From positions 310,001 through 374,000 of the forward strand of contig NZ_JAENJG010000002.1 of NCBI RefSeq assembly GCF_016597785.1: 64,000 nucleotides of DNA, written 5' to 3'. Positions 10,591 to 19,392 of the stretch are shown piece by piece. The notes under the pieces were generated by a model. It worked only from the letters and a program-made list of their open reading frames with translations, ran no database searches and had not been told where the DNA came from. A program made the position numbers and the translations under genes. Every line of letters begins with the position of its first letter. Within the stretch, counting starts at the first letter, position 1. This DNA is from Leucobacter sp. L43 (GTDB lineage: Bacteria; Actinomycetota; Actinomycetes; Actinomycetales; Microbacteriaceae).

Positions 10591-11240
10591 CAGGGCCTCT
10601 CGAGGCGGAACCCGCGGCCTCGGATCGTGGTGATCCGAAGCATCGGCACCTTCTGCCGGATGCCCGCGAGGTGCACATCGAAGGCGCGAGAGGTTGCCGA
10701 ATACGCTTCGCCCCACACGGCGTCGAGCAATCGCTGACGGCTGACGACCGCACCGACGTGTCGCGCCAGCATGGCGAGCAGTGCGCACTCCGTCGGGGTC
10801 AGCGCGATGGTGGCGCCGTCATGCAGCACCTGCCGCTCCGTCTCGTCGATGATGCAGTCGCCGAGCTCGATGCGATCGACGGCGAGTCCCGCGTAGCGGC
10901 GTGCAACGGCGGCGAGCCTGGCGAGGAGTTCGTGCAGGCGCACGGGCTTCACGAGGTAGTCGTCGGCGCCGAGCCTGAGTGCTTGCACCGTCGAGCGCTC
11001 ATCTCCGCGAGCCGTGACGACGATCACGGGGATCTCGCTCAGCGCGCGCAGCTGTTCGAGGGCGGTGAGACCGTCCATGTCTTCCAGGCCGAGATCGAGC
11101 AGCACGATGTCGGCGCTCCGGTACTGCTGCAGCAGCGCGGCACCGCTCGCCACCCGGTCGCACGTGTGCCCGGCTCGGGTGAGGGCGCCGGCGAGTGCAG
11201 CGGAGACCGACGGGTCGTCTTCGGTCACCAGTACGCGCAT
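10590..11240 (-). CDS. OmpR/TctD-family response regulator
   Basis: This is a 216-residue response regulator. The N-terminal receiver has acidic residues ED at 7-8, the phospho-acceptor D49 in VLLDLGLED, T in VTARGD and K in YLVKP. The C-terminal winged helix contains LTPTECALLAMLARH and a YSATSRAFDVHLAGIRQK recognition region. MRVLVTEDD at 11240 is the family start; the open frame extends further upstream without a credible start. It heads the operon RR-HK-TAXI. A direct repeat upstream (11276-11294) is a likely binding site. Confidence 0.95.
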   Translation of the reverse strand: MRVLVTEDDPSVSAALAGALTRAGHTCDRVASGAALLQQYRSADIVLLDLGLEDMDGLTALEQLRALSEIPVIVVTARGDERSTVQALRLGADDYLVKPVRLHELLARLAAVARRYAGLAVDRIELGDCIIDETERQVLHDGATIALTPTECALLAMLARHVGAVVSRQRLLDAVWGEAYSATSRAFDVHLAGIRQKVPMLRITTIRGRGFRLERP

Positions 11241-11275
11241 GCCATCCAGTATGCCGCTGCCGATACCAGCCGCGA

Positions 11276-11294
11276 GTGTTAAGGCAGTGTTAAG
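11276..11294. promoter_or_regulatory. Direct repeat GTGTTAAG, period 11 bp, likely response-regulator box
   Basis: Two identical octamers GTGTTAAG occupy 11276-11283 and 11287-11294. OmpR-type regulators bind head-to-tail repeats with about one helical turn between them, which matches. The site lies between the divergent response regulator (start 11240) and the KgtP-like permease (start 11387). Confidence 0.6.
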
Positions 11295-11386
11295 AGTTTC
11301 GCTCGCGGAGGTGTCGCCGCTCGCAGAATGGACCTGCTGCTCGAACTGAGCTTCCCCCGGTTCCTCCCATGATGATTGGACTGTCA

Positions 11387-12775
11387 ATGTCAACGTCGAC
11401 AGCGACCTCACCGACCCTGCGCAGGTCGATCTCGAACACCCTCAAGGGCTCGGCGGGCAACCTCGTCGAGTGGTACGACGTCTACGTCTACTCGGTATTC
11501 GCAACGTACTTCGAGTCGCAGTTCTTCGCGGCGGACGAGAAGAACTCGTCGATCTACATCTGGGCGATCTTCGCCGTCACCTTCCTCATGCGCCCGATCG
11601 GCTCGTGGTTCTTCGGCCGCTTCGCCGATCGCCACGGGCGCCGACTGTCGCTCACCGTCTCGGTCTCGCTCATGGCTGCGTGCTCGATCCTGATCGCGCT
11701 CGCGCCGACAGCCGAATCGATCGGCGTCGGCGCGGTCGTGATCCTCGTCTTCGCACGTCTGCTGCAGGGCTTCGCGACCGGTGGGGAATACGGCACGAGC
11801 GCGACGTACATGTCCGAGACCGCCATCTCCGGTCACCGCGGGTTCCTGTCGTCCTTCCACTACGTCACGCTCGTCGGCGGGCACGTGCTCGCGCAGCTCA
11901 CGCTCATGATCATGGTGCTCACGCTGCCCGAAGCAGCGATCGCCTCATGGGGATGGCGCGTCGCCTTCGTGATCGGCGGTGCGGGAGCGCTCGTGGTGAT
12001 CTGGCTGCGTCGCACCATGGACGAGACCCTGGAGACCGCGACGCTCGAAGCGGTGCGCTCGGGAGCGTCCCGCGAATCCGGCTCCATGCGCGAACTGCTC
12101 GTGCACCAGTGGCGTCCGCTGCTCACCTGCTTCCTCGTCACCGCTGGCGGTACGGTGGCGTTCTACACCTACTCCGTGACCGGCCCGTCGATCGTGAAGA
12201 GCGCGTTCGCGGGGAGCGACGTGCTGGCCGGAACCGTCATCAATCTCATCGCCCTGACGATCCTCATGCTGCTCCAGCCCCTCGGCGGCTGGATCTCGGA
12301 CCGCGTCGGCCGCAAGTCGCTGCTCGTCTTCTTCGGGATCGGGGGAGTGCTCTACACCTGGGTGCTCCTCACCCAGCTGCCGCAGCAGCAGAACCCGATC
12401 ATCGCGTTCACGCTCCTCGTCGTCGGCTTCATCATTCTGACGGGGTACACCTCAATCAACGCGGTGGTGAAGGCGGAGCTCTTCCCGACGCACATTCGCG
12501 CGCTCGGCGTCGGGTTCGGGTACGCCCTCGCCAACTCGGCATTCGGCGGGACCGCGCCGCTGCTGTACCAAGCGGCCGGCGAGACGGATCGCGTGACCTG
12601 GTTCATCGTGTACGTGACCGCGGTGATCGCCGTGTCGCTGCTCGTGTACATCTTCGTGCTGAAGAACAAGAGCTCGAACTGGCTGGATGACGAGGCCGGG
12701 ATGCGCTCTCGTGTCCGCGGTGCATCCGCCGCTCGCGCGGGCGAGATCGCAGACACCGCTTCCGCCCGCGCGTAG
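11387..12775 (+). CDS. MFS metabolite:H+ symporter, KgtP-like (2-oxoglutarate/dicarboxylate permease)
   Basis: This 462-residue transporter belongs to the metabolite:H+ symporter family and resembles E. coli KgtP in detail: GNLVEWYDVYVYS in TM1, LMRPIGSWFFGRFADRHGRR, GEYGTSATYMSE, SFHYVTLVGG, WGWRVAF, and INAVVKAELFPTHIRALGVG near the end. It likely imports 2-oxoglutarate or a related di/tricarboxylate with protons. ATGs occur at 11369, 11372 and 11387; TTGGA 8 nt upstream favours 11387. It is divergent from the two-component operon and is probably its regulatory target. Confidence 0.87.
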   Translation: MSTSTATSPTLRRSISNTLKGSAGNLVEWYDVYVYSVFATYFESQFFAADEKNSSIYIWAIFAVTFLMRPIGSWFFGRFADRHGRRLSLTVSVSLMAACSILIALAPTAESIGVGAVVILVFARLLQGFATGGEYGTSATYMSETAISGHRGFLSSFHYVTLVGGHVLAQLTLMIMVLTLPEAAIASWGWRVAFVIGGAGALVVIWLRRTMDETLETATLEAVRSGASRESGSMRELLVHQWRPLLTCFLVTAGGTVAFYTYSVTGPSIVKSAFAGSDVLAGTVINLIALTILMLLQPLGGWISDRVGRKSLLVFFGIGGVLYTWVLLTQLPQQQNPIIAFTLLVVGFIILTGYTSINAVVKAELFPTHIRALGVGFGYALANSAFGGTAPLLYQAAGETDRVTWFIVYVTAVIAVSLLVYIFVLKNKSSNWLDDEAGMRSRVRGASAARAGEIADTASARA

Positions 12776-12810
12776 ACTGGCCGCCTCACTCGCTGGGGAA
12801 GGAGTCGATC

Positions 12811-13476
12811 ATGCAGCTGGCGCGCGTGCACAATCTCGCCGTCTCGCTCGACGGGTTCGGTGCGGGGGCGGACCCTTCGCTGGACGCGCCGTTCGGCCAT
12901 GCTGGGATGCGACTGATGGAGTGGTTCTTTCCGACGCAGACCTTCCAGGCGCAGACCGGGCAGCGGGAACGCGTGGACGTGCAGGGGGCGAGCGATCCCG
13001 ATGATCGGTATGCGAGGCTATCGTTCGTCGGGATCGGCTCCGAGATCATGGGCGCCGGTAAATTCGGCCCGCCCGGCTGGCAGCACGACCCGGCCTGGAC
13101 GGGGTGGTGGGGCGATGAGCCGCCCTTCCACTCACCGGTCTTCGTCTTGACGCACACGCCTCGGCCGTCCGTGACCCGCGGCGACACCACGTTTCACTTC
13201 ATGAGCGCTTCGCCCGCCGAGGCTCTGGAAGCCGCACGCCAGGCCGCCGGCGGCCTCGACGTGCGCATCGGCGGCGGCCCCACGACAGTGCGCGAGTTCC
13301 TCGCCGCCGGCCTCATCGACCACCTGCACGTGGTCCAGGTGCCGATCCTGCTCGGGCGAGGGGCGCATCTCTGGCGCGGCCTCGAAGGGTGGGAGCGCGA
13401 GTACGATGCTGTCTCGGAGACCACGCCGAGCGGGGTCACGCACCTCACGTTCACGCGGAAAGACGCCGCTCGTTAG
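12811..13476 (+). CDS. Dihydrofolate reductase family protein (RibD-C-like)
   Basis: This 221-residue protein has the DHFR/RibD C-terminal fold. It starts with ARVHNLAVSLDGFGAG (the family NxSLDG motif) and has VRIGGGPTTVREFLAAGLIDHLHVVQVPILLGRG, the typical NADPH-binding and C-terminal signature. Members are usually NADPH-dependent reductases of unknown substrate rather than true folate reductases. A clear GAAGGAG ribosome-binding site lies before the ATG. It faces the SDR fusion gene across a repeat-rich hairpin. Confidence 0.88.
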   Translation: MQLARVHNLAVSLDGFGAGADPSLDAPFGHAGMRLMEWFFPTQTFQAQTGQRERVDVQGASDPDDRYARLSFVGIGSEIMGAGKFGPPGWQHDPAWTGWWGDEPPFHSPVFVLTHTPRPSVTRGDTTFHFMSASPAEALEAARQAAGGLDVRIGGGPTTVREFLAAGLIDHLHVVQVPILLGRGAHLWRGLEGWEREYDAVSETTPSGVTHLTFTRKDAAR

Positions 13477-13489
13477 CTATCGCCTGCGT

Positions 13490-13552
13490 CCCTGTCTCTC
13501 ACCGCTCGCGCGCGGGGAGAGACGGGGAGAGACAGGGAGAGACGGGGAACCC
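13490..13552. terminator. Repeat-rich inverted repeat between convergent genes
   Basis: CCCTGTCTCTC is mirrored by GAGAGACAGGG downstream, with a GC-rich centre, and the right side is a 10-bp tandem (GGGGAGAGAC, about 3.5 copies, 13515-13550) so several hairpins can form. It sits between the DHFR-family stop (13476) and the SDR-fusion stop (13566), consistent with a bidirectional terminator. No U-tract is present. Confidence 0.55.
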
Positions 13553-13565
13553 AGAGCAGGTCTCG

Positions 13566-15611
13566 TCAGTAGTTGGAGGGCGGATCGCTTCCCGGGAACG
13601 ACTCCTCGCCCCATTCGTCGGCCAGAGCGTCGTCATGCTCCCCGCGCAACCGCCGCGCCGCGCTCGATGCGCTCTCAGGCGCCTCGGAACCACCCTCCGC
13701 TGCAGCATCGGGATCGGCGGGAATGGCCGGCGTCTCATCGACGGCATCCGCGTCGGCGCCGAGCGGTGTAGCGCCGGACGGGACTGCGGCGTCCGCATCG
13801 CTGTCCTCGCCGAACACATCCCGGTCCTCCCGGAACGCGCGACTGCGGGCGTAGGCGTGCGCGGCACCGAGCATTTCGGCTTGCGCCAGCGCGCGCTCCC
13901 CGAGCTCGTCGAACACCGCGGCGTCGAGGTCGAGGTCGGCGGCGTGCTCGCTGAGCACCTGCCACAGGCCGAGCTTCCCGATCACCGCACTGCGCAGCAG
14001 TTCGAGCTCCAAGATGAGGGAGAGCGGCGAGCGCGTGAACGTGCGTCCGTTCAGCTTCAGCCTCCCGACGCGCTCACCCACCCACGACGCGGCCTGACGG
14101 TAGAAACGGCGCCGCACCTCGAGGTCGTCGATGAGGTGAGCGAGGAAGGCGCGCTCGAGCCGGAGCTCTTCGGCGAGTTCTGAGAGCCCGGCGTAGACAG
14201 GAGTGTCGATGTACGCAGCAGACATGCGCTCCATGCGCTCAGCCCCTGCGGTCGCCCCGGTCAGATGGTCGGAGAGATAGAGGCCGAACAACTCCCAGTC
14301 GAGTTCGCCGGCCTCGTTCGAGACGCCTGCGGAGGGGTCGTCCGCGGTCGCCGACGGCTCGTCGGACGTCGAGGCAGCCTCGGCGCCCGCTCCCACACGT
14401 CCGTCGAGTGACGAGAGACGCGCCTCGTCGACATCCCGAGCTCGAAGCGGCAGCGATCCCGTCCCTCGACCGTCGATCATGCCCTCGAGCAGCTCTCGCA
14501 GGGCATCCGCAGCCGAGTGCTTCGGCTGCCAGCCGAGCTCGCTCTTGGCGCGACCGTTGTCCATGTGCGGCGCCCCCAGCGCGAGGTCGAACCAGCCCGC
14601 GTCGACCGACACGATTCCGGCGCGGTACGCAGCAGTGACGAACCCGCGCACCACCGCTGTCGGAAGCTCGAAGAAGCGTCCGTGGTCGATGATGTCGGCC
14701 AGTTGTTGCGCTCCGAGCACGTCGTCGGCGCAGATGTTGAAGGCCCCAGGAGCGCGCTGCACGATCGCGGCGAGGTACGCGTCCGCCGCGTCATCGGCGT
14801 GGATCGCCTGGACGCCGCGCAAGCCCTTCGGCAATGGGAGGGCTGGCGGTTTCGCCCGACCGAGTGCCTGCACCGGGACGGCGCTTCCGAGGAAGTACCT
14901 CTGAATGGACGATGCAGCATCGCCCTGGAAGGTGAGCGCCGGTCGCATCCGCGTGATGGTGAGAGCAGGGAACTCGCGGGCGAACTCGTCGAGCACCTCC
15001 TCCTGCGCGGCCTTGTCGACGCTGTACTGCGACGACTCGATCCCGCCCCGTTCCCAATCCTCGGTGCGGAGGGACCGTGACGGATCGGCGGCATAGACGC
15101 CGACCGACGACGCGACCACGACGTGGCCGACCCCCGCCTCGGCCGCCGCGCGCAGCACGCGGCGGCTCCCATCGACGTTGACGCGGCGCAGGAGTTCGCG
15201 TTCGGCGATGGGTTGGATGAGCCATGCCAGGTGGACGACAGTGTCGACTCCGGAGAACGCCTCCCGGAGGGCTTCGACAGCCGACTCCTCTGACGAGGCC
15301 GCAGCGATGTCGATGGAAGACCATTCGCACGACGCATACGGATCCACCGTGAGATCGGGCATGCGCCGAGCGATGCCGAGCACCGACCCGACGTCCGGGG
15401 AAGCGGCGAGTGCGCGCAGCAGAGCGGTACCCGCGTTGCCCGTGGCTCCGACGACCGCTACGCGGAGCGGCTCGCTCGCGTCGTCCGCGCGGCCGGCATC
15501 GGCGGCGCTCGCCTTCGAGGGTCGCGCTCCGTTGACGGGTACTGCAGGAGTGGCCGGCACCGCGTGCGCGGCTCCGGCCGATGCATCTTGAGACTGGGGT
15601 CGTTCGGGCAT
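13566..15611 (-). CDS. NAD-dependent epimerase/dehydratase fused to a C-terminal helical (ferritin-like?) domain
   Basis: The 681-residue protein starts at ATG 15611, preceded by AGGAGG. Residues 50-380 form an extended SDR with VVGATGNAG (G55, G58, G61), SSVGVYAAD and catalytic Y196-K200. After a Ser/Asp/Ala-rich linker (about 400-435), residues 436-600 form a charged helical domain: LDWELFGLYLSDHLTGATAG, then ELRLERAFL and RSPLSLILELELLRSAVIGK. The pattern suggests a four-helix bundle, perhaps ferritin-like. The protein ends with EESFPGSDPPSNY, a C-terminal motif seen in many otherwise unrelated bacterial proteins. The substrate is unknown, and the fusion is unusual. Confidence 0.8.
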   Translation of the reverse strand: MPERPQSQDASAGAAHAVPATPAVPVNGARPSKASAADAGRADDASEPLRVAVVGATGNAGTALLRALAASPDVGSVLGIARRMPDLTVDPYASCEWSSIDIAAASSEESAVEALREAFSGVDTVVHLAWLIQPIAERELLRRVNVDGSRRVLRAAAEAGVGHVVVASSVGVYAADPSRSLRTEDWERGGIESSQYSVDKAAQEEVLDEFAREFPALTITRMRPALTFQGDAASSIQRYFLGSAVPVQALGRAKPPALPLPKGLRGVQAIHADDAADAYLAAIVQRAPGAFNICADDVLGAQQLADIIDHGRFFELPTAVVRGFVTAAYRAGIVSVDAGWFDLALGAPHMDNGRAKSELGWQPKHSAADALRELLEGMIDGRGTGSLPLRARDVDEARLSSLDGRVGAGAEAASTSDEPSATADDPSAGVSNEAGELDWELFGLYLSDHLTGATAGAERMERMSAAYIDTPVYAGLSELAEELRLERAFLAHLIDDLEVRRRFYRQAASWVGERVGRLKLNGRTFTRSPLSLILELELLRSAVIGKLGLWQVLSEHAADLDLDAAVFDELGERALAQAEMLGAAHAYARSRAFREDRDVFGEDSDADAAVPSGATPLGADADAVDETPAIPADPDAAAEGGSEAPESASSAARRLRGEHDDALADEWGEESFPGSDPPSNY

Positions 15612-15782
15612 TGCTGTCCTCCTCGAATCGCTCGTGTCTTCAGAATGCCTCGTCGACGACGTGGTCGACAGGGGGTTGCGTGCTCTCGTCGGAGGCGTCA
15701 AGGCCCCTGCGGCGACGATTCTCCCCCCGTAACGTCGGCAATTGCGCCGTAGATCTCATCGGCGCGGAAGGAGCGAAACTCG

Positions 15783-16274
15783 ATGGTTGAATCCGCTATT
15801 CAGGGCCGCGTCGACGACCTCGTCGAGCGCATCGCCGAGCGTGCGTCGGATGCAGGTCGGTCTGTCGCAGTCGCCGAGTCGTTGACGGGGGGTCAACTGA
15901 GCGCGGCGTTGTCCGCGGCGCCCGACTCCGGCACCTGGTTCCACGGAGGGATCACGGCATACCATCCGGAGGTGAAGTACTCCCTCCTGGGGGCTCCGAG
16001 GGGGCCGGTGGTGACGGAACCGACGGCGGTGGCGATGGCGGAATCCGCCGTACGTCTGCTGCTGGCCGATGTCGTGGTCGCAGTGACCGGAGTCGGGGGA
16101 CCGGAACCCGACGAGGGCAAGCCTGCGGGGACGGTCGTGCTCGCGATCACCGGAGGGGACTCGCCGACGAGCGTCGAGCACCTCTCGTTCTCGGGCGATC
16201 CGATCGAGGTGATGCAGAAAACCGTCGAGGCCGCCCTCGAAGCGGTACTCGGGCGCCTCGCCCCGACGGACTGA
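15783..16274 (+). CDS. CinA-family protein (nicotinamide-nucleotide amidohydrolase domain)
   Basis: This 163-residue protein is the stand-alone C-terminal CinA/PncC domain, which deamidates NMN to nicotinate mononucleotide in pyridine-nucleotide recycling. Signatures are VAVAESLTGGQLSAAL, the GGITAYHPEVK segment, and VAVTGVGGPEPDEGKPAGTV. An AAGGAG lies 11 nt before the ATG. It is divergent from the SDR fusion. No competence-linked recA follows here. Confidence 0.92.
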   Translation: MVESAIQGRVDDLVERIAERASDAGRSVAVAESLTGGQLSAALSAAPDSGTWFHGGITAYHPEVKYSLLGAPRGPVVTEPTAVAMAESAVRLLLADVVVAVTGVGGPEPDEGKPAGTVVLAITGGDSPTSVEHLSFSGDPIEVMQKTVEAALEAVLGRLAPTD

Positions 16275-16365
16275 ACCGGGGTCTCGCCCGTCTCGGTGCG
16301 TCGGGCACGCGGACCGCACGAGCACCGATCCAGAGCAAGAGCAACAGCGATGAGCAGAGGAGCAC

Positions 16366-17580
16366 ATGATGCGCGCAGTGACGTGGCAGGGCAAGCGGAA
16401 GATCTCGGTCGAGCAGGTGCCCGATCCGGTGATCCAGGAACCAGGGGACGCGATCGTTCGAGTGACTTCGACGGCGATCTGCGGTTCGGACCTCCACCTC
16501 TACGAGCTGTTCGGGCCGTTTCTCGACGCCGGCGACATTCTGGGCCACGAGACGATGGGCGTCGTCGAGGAGGTGGGCCCGGGCGTGACCTCATTGCAGG
16601 TGGGGCAACGGGTGGTGATCCCGTTCAACATCTCGTGCGGAGCATGCTGGATGTGCACGCGCGGCCTGCAGTCGCAGTGCGAGCGCACGCAGGTGACCGA
16701 GTACGGTTCGGGGGCGGCGCTCTTCGGCTACACGAAACTCTACGGTCAGGTGCCCGGCGGGCAGGCCGAGCTGCTTCGGGTGCCCATCGCGGACTACAAC
16801 ACCATCCCCGTCGGCGAGACCCTCCCGGATGAGCGCTATCTCTTCCTCAGCGACATCCTCCCGACAGCTGCGCAGGGCGTGGCCTACGCAGGAGTCGGGC
16901 GCGGAGACACGGCACTGGTGCTCGGACTCGGCCCGGTCGGTCAGTTCGCAGCGCGTCTCGCCGCGCATCGCGGGGCGCGGGTGCTCGCCGTCGACCCGGT
17001 GCCGGAACGCCGGGAGATGGCTGCACGCCACGGCATCGCCGTATGCGAGCCCGGTGACGTCGACGAGGCCGCCGTCGACTTCTCCGACGGGCGCGGGCCC
17101 GACGCCGTGATCGATGCCGTCGGCATGGAGGCGCACGGGAGCCCAGGCGTGCACGCAGCGCACACGGCCATCGGTGCACTGCCCGACGTGCTCGCGAAGC
17201 CGATGATGGAGCACGCCGGCGTCGATCGCACAGCCGCCCTGCTGCAGGGGATCGATCTGGTGCGCCGCGGCGGGACCGTCTCGATCAGCGGAGTCTACGT
17301 CGGCAACGCCGACCCGCTGCCCATGAAGACGCTGTTCGACAAGCAGATCACGATCAAGATGGGCCAGTGCAACGTGAAGCGGTGGATCGACGATCTACTG
17401 CCCCTCGTCGAACAGCACGACGACCCGCTCGGCACGGCCGATCTCACCACCCATCGGGTTCCGCTCGCGAGTGCCCCGGAGATGTACGAGCTCTTCCAGA
17501 AGAAGGAGGACGGGTGCATCAAGGTGGTGCTCGATCCGGCGGCGGACTCCGCCGATACCGGCTCGGCGCCGGGTCGTTAG
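16366..17580 (+). CDS. Zinc-dependent alcohol dehydrogenase, formaldehyde-dehydrogenase-like
   Basis: This 404-residue medium-chain dehydrogenase has catalytic zinc ligands in AICGSDLH and GHETMG. The structural zinc cysteines are in CGACWMCTRGLQSQC. The Rossmann motif is GLGPVGQFAARLA, with an acidic D after the second strand (AVDPVPER), suggesting NAD. The long insert and the VIDAVGMEAHGSP segment match glutathione-independent formaldehyde dehydrogenase-like enzymes. A GAGGAG precedes the start. The stop overlaps the stop of the convergent DUF1206 gene by 3 nt. Confidence 0.9.
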   Translation: MMRAVTWQGKRKISVEQVPDPVIQEPGDAIVRVTSTAICGSDLHLYELFGPFLDAGDILGHETMGVVEEVGPGVTSLQVGQRVVIPFNISCGACWMCTRGLQSQCERTQVTEYGSGAALFGYTKLYGQVPGGQAELLRVPIADYNTIPVGETLPDERYLFLSDILPTAAQGVAYAGVGRGDTALVLGLGPVGQFAARLAAHRGARVLAVDPVPERREMAARHGIAVCEPGDVDEAAVDFSDGRGPDAVIDAVGMEAHGSPGVHAAHTAIGALPDVLAKPMMEHAGVDRTAALLQGIDLVRRGGTVSISGVYVGNADPLPMKTLFDKQITIKMGQCNVKRWIDDLLPLVEQHDDPLGTADLTTHRVPLASAPEMYELFQKKEDGCIKVVLDPAADSADTGSAPGR

Positions 17581-18383
17581 AGCTTCGCGAACCGCGCGCG
17601 GAAGAAGCAGAACACCCCGTATGCCAAGAACCCTGCACCGATGAGCACGATCCAGACGGGCCCGCCCGGCAGGTCGTAGAGCGAGGTGATGGCCGAGTCG
17701 AGGGCTCCGGCCGAGCTCGAATCTCCCCGGACGCCGGCGGCGGCCAGGAGCACGGCGACGACGAGCAGGGCTCCGCCCTTGGACACGAACCCCACCGCGC
17801 CCAGGGCAGCGATCGCGTGACCGGCGCGGCCGGACGGGAGCTCCATCTGCTTCCGGAAGCTCCGGGACACGCCCATCCAGATCCAGGCGATTCCAACACC
17901 GGCCACCCCGAGGCCGACCAGGACGAGCAGGACCGTTCCGCCCGGAAGGGTGAGCAGCCCGCGGCTCGCATCGCGAGTGGTGCGGTCGGGATCGGGGCGT
18001 GCGCCGACGGCGATCGCCGTCGCGATCCCGCCCATGACGCAGAACGCGATTCCCTGCCCCCACTCGGCGAGCCGGCGCCCCCAGCGCTGCTTCCGAGAGT
18101 TGCGGCTGAGGGCGAAGCCGTCGACGATGTGGAAGATGCCGAGGGCGAAGAGGAGCAGTGCGACCGCCCAGAGGCCCGCGAGACCGAACGGAGCCTCGGC
18201 GATGGATGTGAGAGCTCCCACCTGATCGGCTTCCGCGCGGCCCTGGCGCACGACGAGGGCGATTGCGAGGACCCCGATCAGCCCGTGCACGATGCCGGTC
18301 GCCACGTACCCTCCCCGCGCCAGTGCGCGAAAGGTCGTGGTGCTCTCGGTTCTGCGAGCAGCAGATTGCAATCGGTCGTCCAT
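17577..18383 (-). CDS. DUF1206 membrane protein
   Basis: This is a 268-residue integral membrane protein with about six TM helices arranged as three repeated two-helix units (near residues 20-95, 105-180 and 200-265), each beginning with a G(Y/F)xxxGxxH/W-type turn. That is the DUF1206 architecture. Function is unknown. A TAGCCT box lies 6 nt before the ATG (18390-18395 on the minus strand), suggesting a leaderless transcript. It is divergent from the GNAT gene. Confidence 0.85.
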   Translation of the reverse strand: MDDRLQSAARRTESTTTFRALARGGYVATGIVHGLIGVLAIALVVRQGRAEADQVGALTSIAEAPFGLAGLWAVALLLFALGIFHIVDGFALSRNSRKQRWGRRLAEWGQGIAFCVMGGIATAIAVGARPDPDRTTRDASRGLLTLPGGTVLLVLVGLGVAGVGIAWIWMGVSRSFRKQMELPSGRAGHAIAALGAVGFVSKGGALLVVAVLLAAAGVRGDSSSAGALDSAITSLYDLPGGPVWIVLIGAGFLAYGVFCFFRARFAKL

Positions 18384-18451
18384 GGGTCGAGGCTAACGGA
18401 TCAGAGCGCACGGACCTGCGCTGCGCCGTTCGCCGCGCGTATCGTGGTCTC

Positions 18452-18871
18452 ATGGACCATCGCATACTCGATCGCGTACCCACCGCTGCCGAACACGCTG
18501 CCCTCGCAGCAGCGGTCGGATGGCAGTCCCACTTCGATGACGAGGTGCGCGGTGCCTCGCTCGCCGCGTCCCTGGCCGGTGTTGTGTGCGTCGACGAGCA
18601 CGGGTCGGTGATCGGCATGGCGCGAGCCGTGGGCGACGGACTGCAGTACGCGTACGTGCAAGACGTCGTCGTCGATCCGGAGCACGAGGGAGCGGGGATC
18701 GCGACCGATCTCGTCTCACGTCTGATCGAACTGCTGCAGCCGGAGGGTGACATCGAGCTCTTCGTCGGTCTCTTCGCGAGCGATGCCGCGGTCGGCGTGT
18801 ACGAATCACTCGGATTCACCACCGATGACGCGACCGGCATGCATCGGAAGCTCCGAGGCTCCGGTTCGTGA
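18452..18871 (+). CDS. GNAT-family N-acetyltransferase
   Basis: This is a 139-residue GNAT. The core acetyl-CoA site is YVQDVVVDPEHEGAGIATDLVSRLIE, with the Q/R-x-x-G-x-G/A loop, followed by FASDAAVGVYESLGF. The acceptor cannot be named. TATCGT at 18440-18445 lies 6 nt before the ATG with no ribosome-binding site, so it is probably leaderless. Confidence 0.9.
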   Translation: MDHRILDRVPTAAEHAALAAAVGWQSHFDDEVRGASLAASLAGVVCVDEHGSVIGMARAVGDGLQYAYVQDVVVDPEHEGAGIATDLVSRLIELLQPEGDIELFVGLFASDAAVGVYESLGFTTDDATGMHRKLRGSGS

Positions 18872-18920
18872 GGAGCGCAACCCCCTCGTCCGAAATGGAA
18901 GCGTTTCCTAGGCTCGACGC

Positions 18921-19328
18921 ATGTCAGTGAACAAGCTCAAGCTCGTAGCCACCGGTGCCATCTCGCTCGCGCTCCTCGGCGGAACCGCCGGGTGCGGCGG
19001 AGTCTCCCCGACCGAGGGCTCAGGGGAAGTGCGCGACCAGCACGACGCACCGAACGGACTCGCGGACGAAGTCGAGGAGCAGATCGATGATCGTCTCTCG
19101 AACGGCGACCCCGAAGGCGTCAGCGCGGACGAGACCGACCTTCTCGAGCAGATCGACGAGTACGAGAACGTCTCGACGGACACCATTCGCGTGCTCGTCG
19201 AGGGCGAGCTCAGCGAGGCCCAACGCGACGACCTCGCCTCCGCCGTGTTCGCCGCTACGGAGAACGACGCGCTCGGCACCGTGCTGATCGTGGATGCGAC
19301 CGGTGATGAGACCGAGCACACGAGCTAA
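18921..19328 (+). CDS. Small acidic lipoprotein of unknown function
   Basis: This is a 135-residue protein with an N-terminal signal peptide ending in a lipobox, LLGGTAGC, so it should be anchored to the outer face of the membrane. The mature part is strongly acidic and low in aromatic residues, with no recognised domain. TAGGCT (18909-18914) lies 6 nt before the ATG, suggesting a leaderless start. Confidence 0.7.
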   Translation: MSVNKLKLVATGAISLALLGGTAGCGGVSPTEGSGEVRDQHDAPNGLADEVEEQIDDRLSNGDPEGVSADETDLLEQIDEYENVSTDTIRVLVEGELSEAQRDDLASAVFAATENDALGTVLIVDATGDETEHTS

Positions 19329-19392
19329 CGAACAGGGACCGCGGGTGTCAAGGGGCGTGCGGGTGACTTCTGCGCGACTCTAGGCTGGCGGG

